From Oceanibacterium hippocampi (GTDB lineage Bacteria > Pseudomonadota > Alphaproteobacteria > Sneathiellales > Sneathiellaceae): a stretch of 64,000 nt of DNA. The first letter of the stretch is position 1. Every line of letters begins with the position of its first letter. The stretch is from the NCBI RefSeq assembly GCF_900172325.1, contig NZ_FWFR01000003.1, positions 679,936 to 743,935 on the forward strand, read 5' to 3'. Positions 7,731 to 16,038 of the stretch are shown here, piece by piece. The notes under the pieces were generated by a model. That model was not told where the DNA came from. It did not search any database and saw nothing but the letters and a program-made list of their open reading frames with translations. The position numbers were made by a program, and so were the translations under genes.

Positions 7731-8255
7731 TCAACCGTCGTCTGTCGCCTTTCCGCTGCCGCCGGAACCGCCACCGTCCGGGCCGCCACTGATATCCTTG
7801 ACGATCTGCTGCGCGGCCTCGGTGACCTGCTGCATCTCGGCGGCGGCCGTCTTGCCGATATCCTGGAACGCCTGGTTCTGCGCCGCCGACGCCTGCTCGG
7901 TCATCTGCTGCAGGGCCTTGAGCGACGCCTCGAAGGCCGCCCGGCCGGCTGTCGCGGCCGCGGTCATCTCGGCCAGCATCGCCTGGGGTGGGCCGCTCGT
8001 CGCCATCGCCGCCGTCATGCTCGCCTGCAGGGCCGCCATCGCCTTGGCAAGTTCCTGGCTCTGCTCGACCGCGGACTTCTCGACGGTACCGGCGGCGTCC
8101 CTGGTCGACGCGATGATCTTCTGGTAGGCGGCCTGCTGTTCCTTCATGAGCGCGGCGATCGCCGCGGTCGATGACTCCGCGGCGGCGGCGGCGCGAGACG
8201 ACGGCGTGCTCCCGCCGCTGGTCCCATCGCTGCCGTCCGGTTTGTCGCCGCTCAT
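7731..8255 (-). CDS. phasin-like Ala/Gln-rich helical protein
   Basis: This 174-residue protein has a Gly/Ser-rich N-terminal tail (about 1-20), a long helical centre rich in Ala, Gln, Met and Glu with EKSAVEQSQELAKAMAALQ, and a Gly-rich C-terminus. That composition and helix pattern resemble phasin-family proteins, which coat polyhydroxyalkanoate granules, but no diagnostic motif settles it. The ATG at 8255 follows GAGGGC. An upstream in-frame extension runs into low-complexity sequence and was not used. It lies between a TetR/COQ9-like gene and csaA on the same strand. No PHA synthase is in the window. Confidence 0.5.
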   Translation of the reverse strand: MSGDKPDGSDGTSGGSTPSSRAAAAAESSTAAIAALMKEQQAAYQKIIASTRDAAGTVEKSAVEQSQELAKAMAALQASMTAAMATSGPPQAMLAEMTAAATAGRAAFEASLKALQQMTEQASAAQNQAFQDIGKTAAAEMQQVTEAAQQIVKDISGGPDGGGSGGSGKATDDG

Positions 8256-8328
8256 GCCCTCGACCTTCGTGCGTTGCCGCTCGCGGCAACCGTTCTGCAT
8301 CTTATAGTTGCATACTACGGGACAATTT

Positions 8329-8985
8329 TCAAGCAGGCTGAGGCTCCGACGCCGTGCTGTCGTTCCGCCGCGTCCGTCGGCAACCGGGCATCGCGCCCAG
8401 CATCGCCTCGGCACGCTTCAACGCCTTGTCGAGGGTCGACATCGTGCGGCCGAGATCCTCGCTCTCGTCGTCGAGCCAGACCGTCAGGGTCCTGAGATAG
8501 ACCACGCCAAGGCCGCGAGCGCGGACCATCCCGGCCAGTCCGCCGGTGCCGATCCCGGCCGCGGCCAGCATCCAGGTCATCGAGCGCAGGAAGGACGGCC
8601 CGCCGGACAAGGCGGTCAACGGGTGACGGCGGGCCTCGGCGGCCAAGCGCCGAATCGCCTCCTTGTGGGGAGCCAGGGCATCGAACCGCCGCATCAGGAC
8701 GTCGAAAAGCCGATCCCGCGCCGGCTCGTCCGCGTCGAAATGCCCGCCGGCCAGCACCGCCTCGTCGACATGCCGGGCGAAGGCCTCGAGGATGGCCGGA
8801 CGGCTGCGGAAATGCCGCCGGATCTCGGCAAGCCCGACGCCGGAGCGATCGGCAATGCGATTGAGCGTCGTCGCCGACCACCCCTCCTCGCCAACCAGCG
8901 CCATCGTCGCTTCGACGACCTTGCGTTCGATATCGGGCTGCCCGCCGTCACCGGCGCCAGCGCCCCTCTGTGCCTTTCGGGCCAT
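8329..8985 (-). CDS. TetR-like protein with COQ9-like C-terminal half
   Basis: The 218-residue protein starts with a TetR-type helix-turn-helix at about residues 20-65 (WSATTLNRIADRSGVG followed by EIRRHFRSR). The C-terminal half reads DVLMRRFDALAPHKEA and later VWLDDESEDLGRTMSTLDK, which resembles the COQ9 family of lipid-binding ubiquinone-biosynthesis proteins. COQ9 itself has a TetR-like fold. It could be a true repressor, perhaps of the adjacent phasin-like gene, or a lipid-binding TetR relative. GGGAG precedes the ATG at a good distance. The basic, polar tail after residue 200 is likely disordered. Confidence 0.65.
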   Translation of the reverse strand: MARKAQRGAGAGDGGQPDIERKVVEATMALVGEEGWSATTLNRIADRSGVGLAEIRRHFRSRPAILEAFARHVDEAVLAGGHFDADEPARDRLFDVLMRRFDALAPHKEAIRRLAAEARRHPLTALSGGPSFLRSMTWMLAAAGIGTGGLAGMVRARGLGVVYLRTLTVWLDDESEDLGRTMSTLDKALKRAEAMLGAMPGCRRTRRNDSTASEPQPA

Positions 8986-9068
8986 CTGAGCCGCTCCCTG
9001 TTCCGGATTCCTGCACTAGACATGGGAACGAAGACAGGGAAACCAAAGCCCCTGGTGAAAGGTGCCCG

Positions 9069-9881
9069 TCAGGCGAGTTCGCGCGAGCGTTTCGCGGCCG
9101 CCGCGATTGCCGCTGTCATCAGCCGCTCCAGGCCGTCCTCGGCCATCAGGACGTCGAGCGCCGCGGCGGTGGTGCCGCCGGGGCTGGTGACGTTGCGCCG
9201 GAGCGCGGACGCTTCTTCCGGCGACTGGCGGAGCAACTCGCCTGCGCCGGACACCGTGGTCCGGGCCAGTTGCATCGCGACCTCTGCCGGCAGACCGGCG
9301 GCCTCGCCCGCCTTTGCCATGCATTCGACGAGATGGAAGACATAGGCCGGGCCCGAGCCGGAAAGCGCGGTGACCGCGTCCATCAACTCCTCGTCCTCGA
9401 TCCAGACGATGTCGCCCACGGCAGCGCAGAGACGCTCGGCAGCGGCGCGCTGTCCGGCATCGGCATGGGCATTGGCGGTGAGCACGATCATGCCGCGCTT
9501 GATCGCCGCCGGGGTATTCGGCATGGCGCGGACGATCGCCGTGCCGGACCCGAGAACCGTCTCGAATCCATCGATCCGCTTGCCGGCCGCGATCGAGAGA
9601 AAACAGGCATGGCCGGCATGGGCAACGAGCCCGGCGACAACCCCGTCCATGACCTGCGGCTTGACCGCCAGGATGACGATGTCGGGCCGGAAATCGGCCG
9701 GCACCTCGTCGGTCGCGGCCACCGTCCGGACGCCGAGCCGGGCGATCGCCGCCGCCTGCCCGGCACCGGGTTCGATGACCACCACGTCGTCCGGGGCGGT
9801 TCCGGAAGCGAGCCAGCCCTCCAGCATCGCCCCGCCCATCTTTCCGCAGCCCACCAGAAGCAGGCGACCGTTCGTCGTCAC
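9069..9881 (-). CDS. proC: pyrroline-5-carboxylate reductase
   Basis: ProC reduces pyrroline-5-carboxylate to proline with NAD(P)H. The 270-residue protein has an N-terminal Rossmann motif, LLVGCGKMGGAM, then VILAVKPQVM, VRAMPNTPA and the C-terminal dimerisation region with ALSGSGPAYVF and VTSPGGTT. All are standard for the family, and length is normal. The start is a GTG whose last two bases form the TGA stop of the YbjN-family gene (GTGA). The reading frame continues open upstream, but only this start gives the usual N-terminus. Confidence 0.94.
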   Translation of the reverse strand: MTTNGRLLLVGCGKMGGAMLEGWLASGTAPDDVVVIEPGAGQAAAIARLGVRTVAATDEVPADFRPDIVILAVKPQVMDGVVAGLVAHAGHACFLSIAAGKRIDGFETVLGSGTAIVRAMPNTPAAIKRGMIVLTANAHADAGQRAAAERLCAAVGDIVWIEDEELMDAVTALSGSGPAYVFHLVECMAKAGEAAGLPAEVAMQLARTTVSGAGELLRQSPEEASALRRNVTSPGGTTAAALDVLMAEDGLERLMTAAIAAAAKRSRELA

Positions 9882-10381
9882 GCCTCGCCCACCGTCTCCA
9901 GCATGGCGGCGGCCAGCGCGTCCTCGGGCGAATGACCGCCCCACAGACAGAACTGGATCGCCGGGTAGAATCGCTCGCATTCGGTGATCGCGGTCTCGAC
10001 GATATCGACGACCTGCTCGGTCGTCGGCCCGTTCGCACCGCGCAGGGGCAGCGAATGGCGGAACATCAGCAGCCCCTCCTCGCCCCAGAGGTCGAAATGG
10101 CCGACCCACATGCGCTCGTTGCAATTGACCAGGAGCTTGCAGAGCTCGCCGCGCTTGTTCTTCGCGACCTTCATGTCGAAGGCGCAGGAGAGATGCAGCG
10201 CGCAGAGCTCCTCCCGCCACGAGAACCACAGGTGATACTCGCACCAGGAACCACTGACCCCGACCGTCAGTTCCTCGTCGCCCTGCCGGTCGAACGGCCA
10301 TTCGTGGCTCGCCACCACCTGCTCGACGAGATCGAGCGGGTGATAGCTCCGGGTTTCTTCCTGTGAGAGGTATAGGGACAT
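9878..10381 (-). CDS. YbjN domain-containing protein
   Basis: This 167-residue cytoplasmic protein matches the YbjN family. It contains SWCEYHLWFSWREEL, LHLSCAFDMKV, LLVNCNERMWVGHFDLW and the terminal CERFYPAIQFCLWGG segment. In E. coli, YbjN has been linked to stress and motility phenotypes, but no biochemical function is firm. It is translationally coupled to proC by a GTGA overlap, a pairing that recurs in alphaproteobacteria, so a link to proline metabolism or simple co-expression is possible. GGGGAG lies upstream of the ATG. About 200 bases without a gene separate it from ubiK. Confidence 0.85.
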   Translation of the reverse strand: MSLYLSQEETRSYHPLDLVEQVVASHEWPFDRQGDEELTVGVSGSWCEYHLWFSWREELCALHLSCAFDMKVAKNKRGELCKLLVNCNERMWVGHFDLWGEEGLLMFRHSLPLRGANGPTTEQVVDIVETAITECERFYPAIQFCLWGGHSPEDALAAAMLETVGEA

Positions 10382-10591
10382 CTAATGAGGCTCCCCCTGC
10401 CTTCGAAACATCAATCCGGGAGTTCCCGGCATGACAGGCGCAAAGGCTGCGCCAGACAACAAACACCATACATCTTGGTGCATCGAGCGATATCACACCA
10501 TAAATGTAGCGCGATCAAGGGAAGATTCCGGAAACCGGCGGCGACCTGACGGGCCGGAATGAAGCCCCGCCGACGGGCACCGAGACCCGGA

Positions 10592-10918
10592 TCAGGGCTT
10601 GTCCGGCGCCTTTGCGGCGGCGCCCCCGGACGCCTTGCCCTTCGCGGTCGCGGCTTTCCGTGCCTTCGGCGTGGCGGCGGCCGCGGCCTCGAGCGCCTCG
10701 AGCCGCCTGGCGAGCTGTTCGTTCTCCAGCCGGGCGGCCTGCGCCATTTCCTTCACGACCTCGAATTCCTCGCGCGGCACGAGGTCCATGTCGTTCAGGA
10801 TGCGCTGGAGCTGCTGGCGGAACATCCCCTCGATCTCCTGGCGCGCCGCCTGGAACGAGCCAAGCGCGCCCCCTGCCACGCGGGCCAGATCGTCGAAGAA
10901 TCGGTTGTCGGTCTGCAT
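10592..10918 (-). CDS. ubiK: ubiquinone biosynthesis accessory factor UbiK (BMFP family)
   Basis: This small protein of 108 residues has an amphipathic helix (RFFDDLARVAGGALGSFQ) and a coiled coil with VPREEFEVVKEMAQAARLEN, the hallmark of the BMFP/DUF526 (YqiC, UbiK) family. An Ala/Lys-rich disordered tail follows. UbiK helps aerobic ubiquinone assembly at the membrane with UbiJ in E. coli; YqiC of Salmonella has membrane-fusogenic activity. The ATG at 10918 was chosen because the family begins MQTDNRFFDD. It is divergent from lgt, an arrangement seen in other alphaproteobacteria. Confidence 0.86.
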   Translation of the reverse strand: MQTDNRFFDDLARVAGGALGSFQAARQEIEGMFRQQLQRILNDMDLVPREEFEVVKEMAQAARLENEQLARRLEALEAAAAATPKARKAATAKGKASGGAAAKAPDKP

Positions 10919-11022
10919 CGGCTCGCCTTTCTCGGTTGCCGGGAATATGGGCGGCTTCGGCGGCCGGTGCAACCGTGTCGCGGCGCTTGCGGTGGGACGG
11001 GGCCGACTGCTATCACCCGCGC

Positions 11023-11820
11023 ATGCTTACCTTGCCGGCGATCCCCTTCCCCGTCATCGACCCGATCCTCCTGCAGATCGGGCCGTTCGCGATTCGCTGG
11101 TACGCGCTCGCCTATATCGCCGGGCTCGTCCTCGGCTGGCGCTACCTGCTGTGGTTCGCCCGGCGTGACTGGACCCCGTTCCAGGACAAGGACGTCGACG
11201 ACTTCCTGGTCTGGGCAACGCTCGGCGTCGTGCTCGGCGGGCGCACGGGCTACGTGCTGTTCTACAACTTCGGGTACTACCTGCAGAATCCCGGCGACAT
11301 CCTGATGGTCTGGCAAGGCGGGATGTCGTTCCACGGCGGCCTGATCGGTGTCGTGCTGGCAGTCGTGCTGTTCACCCGCCTGCGCGGCATACCGACGCTC
11401 TCCTTCGGCGATTACGTCGCCTGCGTCGCCCCGATCGGCCTGTTTTTCGGCCGAATCGCCAATTTCATCAACGCAGAGCTCTATGGCCGGGTCTCGGACG
11501 CACCCTGGGCGATGGTGTTCCCCGGCGGCGGCCCGTTACCGCGTCACCCGAGCCAGCTCTACGAGGCGCTTCTGGAAGGCGCGCTGCTCTTCCTCCTGCT
11601 GCTCCTCGCCTCCCGGACCCCGAGGATCCGCCAGACGCCGGGCGCGATGCTCGGCATCCTGCTCGCCGGTTACGCCGCCGCGCGCATGTTCATCGAGCTG
11701 TTCCGCGAACCGGATCCGCAGATCGGCTTCCTCTGGTCGGGCATCACCATGGGCCAGTTGCTGTCGCTGCCGATGCTGCTGATCGGCCTCTGGTTCTTCC
11801 TGCGAGCCTACCGGCGGTGA
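11023..11820 (+). CDS. lgt: prolipoprotein diacylglyceryl transferase
   Basis: Lgt transfers diacylglycerol from phosphatidylglycerol to the lipobox cysteine of prolipoproteins in the inner membrane. The 265-residue protein has about seven membrane helices and the family signatures FHGGLIGVV, GRIANFINAELYGR and HPSQLYEALLEG. The catalytic-region arginine and histidine are present. The ATG at 11023 gives the normal start; the longer upstream frame lies over the ubiK region and is not coding. Its stop overlaps the next start (GTGA). Its substrate phosphatidylglycerol depends on pgsA at the left edge of the window. Confidence 0.95.
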   Translation: MLTLPAIPFPVIDPILLQIGPFAIRWYALAYIAGLVLGWRYLLWFARRDWTPFQDKDVDDFLVWATLGVVLGGRTGYVLFYNFGYYLQNPGDILMVWQGGMSFHGGLIGVVLAVVLFTRLRGIPTLSFGDYVACVAPIGLFFGRIANFINAELYGRVSDAPWAMVFPGGGPLPRHPSQLYEALLEGALLFLLLLLASRTPRIRQTPGAMLGILLAGYAAARMFIELFREPDPQIGFLWSGITMGQLLSLPMLLIGLWFFLRAYRR

Positions 11821-12914
11821 CATCGCTGCTCGCCGCGCTGGCAGCGGAGATCAGGCAGGACGGCCCGATCACGGTGGACGCCTTCATGGCGCGTTGCCTC
11901 GGCGACCCTGATGAGGGCTATTACATGCGCCGGGACCCGTTCGGGGCCGAGGGCGACTTCATCACCGCGCCGGAAACGAGCCAGATGTTTGGCGAACTGC
12001 TCGGACTCTGGTGCGTCGATCTGTGGCAGCGCATGGGCAGGCCCGCTCCCTTCCTGCTGGCCGAACTCGGCCCCGGCCGCGGATTGCTGATCGCCGACGC
12101 GCTGCGCGCGGCGCGGGTCATGCCCGACTTCCTCGCCGCCGCCCGGCTCCGCCTGGTCGAGACCAGTCCGAGGTTGCGCGCGGCACAGGCGGAGGCCCTC
12201 GCCGGCGCCGGCATCGCGCCGGAATGGTGCGACCGCGTCGAGGACCTGCCGGCGCTTCCCTCCCTCGTCCTCGCCAACGAATTCTTCGATGCCCTGCCGA
12301 TCCGGCAGTTCCGCAGAACCGCCAACGGTTGGGCCGAGCGACGCATCGGCCTCGACGCAGACGCGCAGCTCTGTTTCGTCGACGGCGCGACCGATCCCGC
12401 CCTGGCCTCTCTCCTTCCCGCCGCCATGCTGGCGGCGCCGGAAGGCGCGATCGCGGAAATCTGTGAACCGGCCCGGGCCATTGCCCGCCATCTCGCCGGC
12501 CGTTTCGCCGAGCGCGCCGGCGCGGCGCTGATCGTCGATTACGGGCCGATGCGGTCAGCCCCCGGCGACAGCCTGCAGGCGGTGAGGAACCATCAGCCGC
12601 ATCCGGTGCTGGCCAAGCCGGGCAGTGCCGACCTGACCGCCCATGTCGATTTCGAAACTCTGGCCAGGGTTGCCGTCGAGGCCGGCGCCGCGGCGCATGG
12701 CCCGATCGCCCAGGGCGACCTGCTTGCCCGGCTCGGAATCGAGGCCCGGGCAAGGCGGCTTGCGGCGGCGATGGACGAGGCCGGCCGCGCCGTGCTGGCA
12801 CGCGCGCTGAGGCGATTGACCGCCGGCGACCAGATGGGCAGTCTGTTCAAGGCGCTGGCCATCGCCAGCCCCGATCTTGGCCCCCCTGCCGCCTTCGAGC
12901 CGCCCCGATGCTGA
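11817..12914 (+). CDS. class I SAM-dependent methyltransferase, MidA/NDUFAF7 family
   Basis: This 365-residue protein belongs to the MidA/NDUFAF7 (DUF185) family. The mitochondrial member methylates an arginine of the NDUFS2 subunit during complex I assembly. Family motifs are present: DEGYYMRRDPFGAEGDFITAP near residue 32 (with a shortened form cited here), LLAELGPGRGLL as the SAM loop, LANEFFDALPIRQF, and LIVDYG. It starts at a GTG that overlaps the lgt stop by four bases and overlaps pgeF by seven. The bacterial substrate is unproven. NuoD, the NDUFS2 equivalent, is a reasonable guess. Confidence 0.88.
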   Translation: MTSLLAALAAEIRQDGPITVDAFMARCLGDPDEGYYMRRDPFGAEGDFITAPETSQMFGELLGLWCVDLWQRMGRPAPFLLAELGPGRGLLIADALRAARVMPDFLAAARLRLVETSPRLRAAQAEALAGAGIAPEWCDRVEDLPALPSLVLANEFFDALPIRQFRRTANGWAERRIGLDADAQLCFVDGATDPALASLLPAAMLAAPEGAIAEICEPARAIARHLAGRFAERAGAALIVDYGPMRSAPGDSLQAVRNHQPHPVLAKPGSADLTAHVDFETLARVAVEAGAAAHGPIAQGDLLARLGIEARARRLAAAMDEAGRAVLARALRRLTAGDQMGSLFKALAIASPDLGPPAAFEPPRC

Positions 12915-13687
12915 CCAGCCCGAATCTCGCCCTCGACGGAATCGCGCACGGCTTCCTGACGCGCCGGGGCGGGGTGTCGGACGGGATCTACGGCTCGCTC
13001 AACTGCGGACCCGGCTCGGCCGACACGGCGGAGGCGGTCGCCGAGAATCGCCGTCGCGCGGTCGCCCGGATCGGCCTCGCGTCGGCAGGTCTCGCGACGC
13101 TCTACCAGGTCCATGGCGCCGTCGCGGTCACGGTCGAGGAAGCGTTTGCCCATGACGCCCGCCCGAAGGCCGACGCCATGGTGACCGACCGGCCGGGACT
13201 TGCGCTCGGCATCCTGACCGCCGATTGCGCGCCGCTCCTGTTCGCCGATCCGGAGGCAGGTGTCGTCGGCGCCGCCCATGCCGGCTGGCAGGGCGCGCTT
13301 GCCGGCGTGGCCCAGGCGACCGTCGCGGCGATGGAGAAGCTCGGCGCCCGTCGCCATGCCATCCGCGCCGCCGTCGGGCCGGCCATTGCCCAGTCCTCCT
13401 ACGAGGTCGGGCCGGAGTTCGCCGCCCGTTTCCGCGACGCCGACCCCGGCTTCATGAGCTATTTCCGGCCCAGCCGGAAGCCCGGCAGCGACCGTCTGCA
13501 TTTCGACCTGACCGGTTTCGTCGGGCTGATGCTGCGCCGCGCCGGGATCGCCGCGCCGTCGCTCCTGCGACATGACACCTATGGCGAGGCCGACCGCTTC
13601 TTCAGTTATCGCCGGACCACCCATGCGGGCGAGCCGGACTATGGACGGCAGATCTCGCTGATCGCCCTCAAGCAAGGAAGCCAATGA
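12908..13687 (+). CDS. pgeF: peptidoglycan editing factor PgeF (YfiH, multicopper-oxidase-like fold)
   Basis: This 259-residue protein is a YfiH/PgeF member. The E. coli protein removes wrongly incorporated L-Ser stem peptides from peptidoglycan precursors, and related proteins have purine nucleoside phosphorylase activity. It has HGFLTRRGGVSDG at the start, the metal-binding histidine in YQVHG, then ILTADCAPLLF, AAHAGWQGAL and GPAIAQSSYEV, so the Cys/His zinc site appears intact. Neighbours lgt and midA are typical context. It overlaps the M24 gene by four bases (ATGA). Confidence 0.88.
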   Translation: MLTSPNLALDGIAHGFLTRRGGVSDGIYGSLNCGPGSADTAEAVAENRRRAVARIGLASAGLATLYQVHGAVAVTVEEAFAHDARPKADAMVTDRPGLALGILTADCAPLLFADPEAGVVGAAHAGWQGALAGVAQATVAAMEKLGARRHAIRAAVGPAIAQSSYEVGPEFAARFRDADPGFMSYFRPSRKPGSDRLHFDLTGFVGLMLRRAGIAAPSLLRHDTYGEADRFFSYRRTTHAGEPDYGRQISLIALKQGSQ

Positions 13688-14844
13688 TGATTCCGGTGCT
13701 GCATTTCGAGCGGACCGAGCTTGCCGCCCGCCAGGACGCCACCTGCCGGGCGATGCGCGCGCAGGGCCTCGACGCCCTGCTGCTGTTCCGCCAGGAAAGC
13801 CTCTTCTACCTGACCGGCTTCGACACCTTCGGCTACGTCTATTTCCAGTGCATTGTGCTGACCGCCGACGGGTCGATGACCCTGCTGACGCGCGCGCCCG
13901 ACCTGCGCCAGGCGCGCCATACCTCGGTGATCGAGGATATCCGCATCTGGGAAGACCGGGCGGGCAGCGACCCGGCCGGCGCGCTTCAAGCGATCCTCGC
14001 CGAGAAGGGCCTGAAGGGAGCGCGCGTCGGAATCGAGCTCGAGGCCTATGGCCTGACGGGGCGGAACTGGGAAGCGGTTCGCACCCGGCTCGACGGCTTC
14101 TGCCGTCTCGAGGATGCGTCCGACCTGGTAAGCCGCCTGCGGCTCGTCAAGAGCCCCGCCGAGATCGCCTACGTCCGGCGCGCCGCGGAACTGGCCGACC
14201 GGGCCTACGACCGGGCGGTCGAACTGGCCGCGCCGGGCGCCGACGAGGGCACGATCCTCGCCGCCATGCAGGGCGCGGTCTTCGAAGGCGGCGGCGATTA
14301 TCCGGGCAACGAGTTCATCATCGGCTCCGGAGAGGGGGCGCTGCTCTGCCGCTATTTCACCGGCCGCCGGAAGCTCGATCCCAAGGACCAGCTCACCCTC
14401 GAATGGGCCGGCGTCTACCGTCGCTATCACGCCGCCATGATGCGAACGGTCCTGGTCGGCAAGGCAAGCCAGCGGCAGCGCGACATGCACGCCGCCTGCG
14501 CCGAGGCGCTGGAGGCCTGCGAAGCGGCGCTTCGCCCCGGCCGCCCGATCGGCGAGGTCTTCGACGCCCATGCCCGGGTGCTCGACGGCCGTGGATACCG
14601 TGCCCATCGCCTGAATGCCTGCGGCTACGCGATGGGCACGACCTTCGCGCCGAACTGGATGGACTGGCCGATGTTCTATACCGGCAACCCGGAACCGGCG
14701 GCTCCCGGCATGGCGTTCTTCCTGCACATGATCCTGATGGACAGCGACCATGGCGAGGCAATGACCCTGGGCCATTCGGTGCTGGTGACGGAAAGCGGAA
14801 CCGAGCGCCTGTCGCGGTCCTCACTCGAACTGGTCGTTGCCTGA
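13684..14844 (+). CDS. M24-family (pita-bread fold) protein lacking metal ligands
   Basis: This 386-residue protein has the two-domain architecture of creatinase/prolidase-like enzymes: an N-terminal domain with YLTGFDTFGY and a C-terminal pita-bread domain from about residue 160. The metal ligands of true M24 peptidases are not conserved. The first Asp position is Glu240 and the second is Ala251 (EWAGVYRRYHAAMMRT). The two C-terminal Glu positions fall in FFLHMILM and LGHSVLVTE. A similar loss is known in ectoine hydrolase-type (DoeA/EutD) members, which hydrolyse without metal. A metal-free amidohydrolase or a non-catalytic role is therefore more likely than Xaa-Pro peptidase. Confidence 0.8.
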   Translation: MMIPVLHFERTELAARQDATCRAMRAQGLDALLLFRQESLFYLTGFDTFGYVYFQCIVLTADGSMTLLTRAPDLRQARHTSVIEDIRIWEDRAGSDPAGALQAILAEKGLKGARVGIELEAYGLTGRNWEAVRTRLDGFCRLEDASDLVSRLRLVKSPAEIAYVRRAAELADRAYDRAVELAAPGADEGTILAAMQGAVFEGGGDYPGNEFIIGSGEGALLCRYFTGRRKLDPKDQLTLEWAGVYRRYHAAMMRTVLVGKASQRQRDMHAACAEALEACEAALRPGRPIGEVFDAHARVLDGRGYRAHRLNACGYAMGTTFAPNWMDWPMFYTGNPEPAAPGMAFFLHMILMDSDHGEAMTLGHSVLVTESGTERLSRSSLELVVA

Positions 14845-14854
14845 GGGCGGCACG

Positions 14855-14920
14855 ATGCCCTACCTGATAATGTTCCTCGTCTTCATGCTCCTCGGACTGC
14901 TGGCAACCTGTGCCATCTAG
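14855..14920 (+). CDS. possible 21-residue hydrophobic micropeptide
   Basis: A short frame starts with ATG ten bases after the M24 gene, preceded by GAGGG, and encodes almost only Leu, Met, Phe, Ile and Val, ending LLATCAI. It could be a single membrane helix. Its last 11 bases overlap the GTG start of the following lipoprotein gene, which has no good ribosome-binding site of its own, so translation of this frame may couple into it. Chance occurrence in GC-rich DNA cannot be excluded. Confidence 0.35.
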   Translation: MPYLIMFLVFMLLGLLATCAI

Positions 14921-15767
14921 AACCTTCCTGATCCCGCTGTTCGTCGCGCTCGCCGCCATTCTCCTGGCCTGCCAGCCGATCCCGCAGCCGTTCCGGCCCG
15001 ACGGCAAGCCGGTGTACCGGGCGACGCCCGGGCCGCGCACCCTGCTGGTCGTCGATCCGATCGTCGATTCGCCGTCCGGCTTCCATGCCCGGCTGGCGGA
15101 GGCCCTGCAGAAGCGGGAGATCCCTGCGGTCAGTTCGGGCGAGGTGGCGAACCGCTATCACGTCCGCGGCCGGATCGTCGCCGCACCGCCGACGCGGCCC
15201 GACAGCGAACTCGTCATCGTCTGGACACTGTTCGACGGCCAGGGGCAGGAGGTCGTCACGCGCGACAGCCGCTACCTTGTCGACGGCGTGGGCTGGGTGA
15301 CCGCCGAGGGAAACGAACTGGAAAAGGTCGCGCGACGCGCCGCCTACGAGATCGACAGCCTGATCGGCGGCGGTGAGGCACCGGCCCGGGCGGAGGATTA
15401 CGAGATCGTCGTGACCGATGTCGCGGGTGCCCCCGGCGACGGCGACCGCGCGCTCGCCCATGCCATGACGCTGCACCTGCGCCGTCTCGGTCTGACGGTT
15501 GTCGACAGCGCGGCGGCCGAGTCGATGAAGGTCGCCGCCGACGTCACCGTGGCGCCGTTCCGCAAGGGCTACGAACGGGTCCAGATCGTCTGGCGCCTGA
15601 ACGACGAGAACGGGCGCGAGCTTGGCGTCGTCCGGCAGGACAATGTCCTGCCGGCGGGAACGCTGGACGGCGCATGGGGCGATATCGCCTTCGCCGCGGC
15701 GGAGGGCGGCGCGGAGGGAATCGCCGACCTGATCCGCACCGCGGCGGCCGGCAACAGCGGGCAATAG
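14910..15767 (+). CDS. hypothetical lipoprotein
   Basis: This 285-residue protein begins with a type II signal peptide: basic start, hydrophobic stretch to about residue 18, and lipobox ILLAC with Cys21. It should be exported, lipidated and anchored. The mature part has no family I recognise; it alternates beta-like and helical segments, with two similar-looking halves (ELVIVWTLFDGQGQEV and VQIVWRLNDENGRELG) that may reflect an internal repeat. The GTG start at 14910 is needed to include the signal peptide. About 270 bases without a gene follow before prs. Confidence 0.75.
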   Translation: MPSRTFLIPLFVALAAILLACQPIPQPFRPDGKPVYRATPGPRTLLVVDPIVDSPSGFHARLAEALQKREIPAVSSGEVANRYHVRGRIVAAPPTRPDSELVIVWTLFDGQGQEVVTRDSRYLVDGVGWVTAEGNELEKVARRAAYEIDSLIGGGEAPARAEDYEIVVTDVAGAPGDGDRALAHAMTLHLRRLGLTVVDSAAAESMKVAADVTVAPFRKGYERVQIVWRLNDENGRELGVVRQDNVLPAGTLDGAWGDIAFAAAEGGAEGIADLIRTAAAGNSGQ

Positions 15768-15900
15768 ACGCCGCGGCCGGCGGTGGCCGAGCTGTCGGAC
15801 CGCGACCGGAATCGGGCCCAGTTACCCGGCAACCGCGGTCGACAGCACCTCGCCGGTACATAAAGTTACCGCAACCGCGAAGATTCGGGCCGTAATACCG

Positions 15901-15930
15901 TTGCCATAACCCCAACGGGCTTGATACATT
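15901..15930 (+). promoter_or_regulatory. possible prs promoter
   Basis: TTGCCA (15901-15906) and TACATT (15925-15930) are 18 bases apart in a locally A/T-richer stretch about 110 bases before the prs ATG. The match is moderate and motif-based only. Confidence 0.35.
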
Positions 15931-16038
15931 CCGCCGCGATTTCGGCCCACGCCATGTCGATTGGCTGATCCTCGCGTCGGCGTTCTGTGACCCGGAAGAA
16001 TACGTGCTCACCCGTCACCAGTCAGAGGGCGCCCCTCA

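Noticed and set aside
7023..8174. Plus-strand frame of 383 codons opposite csaA and the phasin-like gene
   Set aside because: The translation is His/Arg/Gly-rich low-complexity sequence typical of a shadow, and csaA on the minus strand is recognised.
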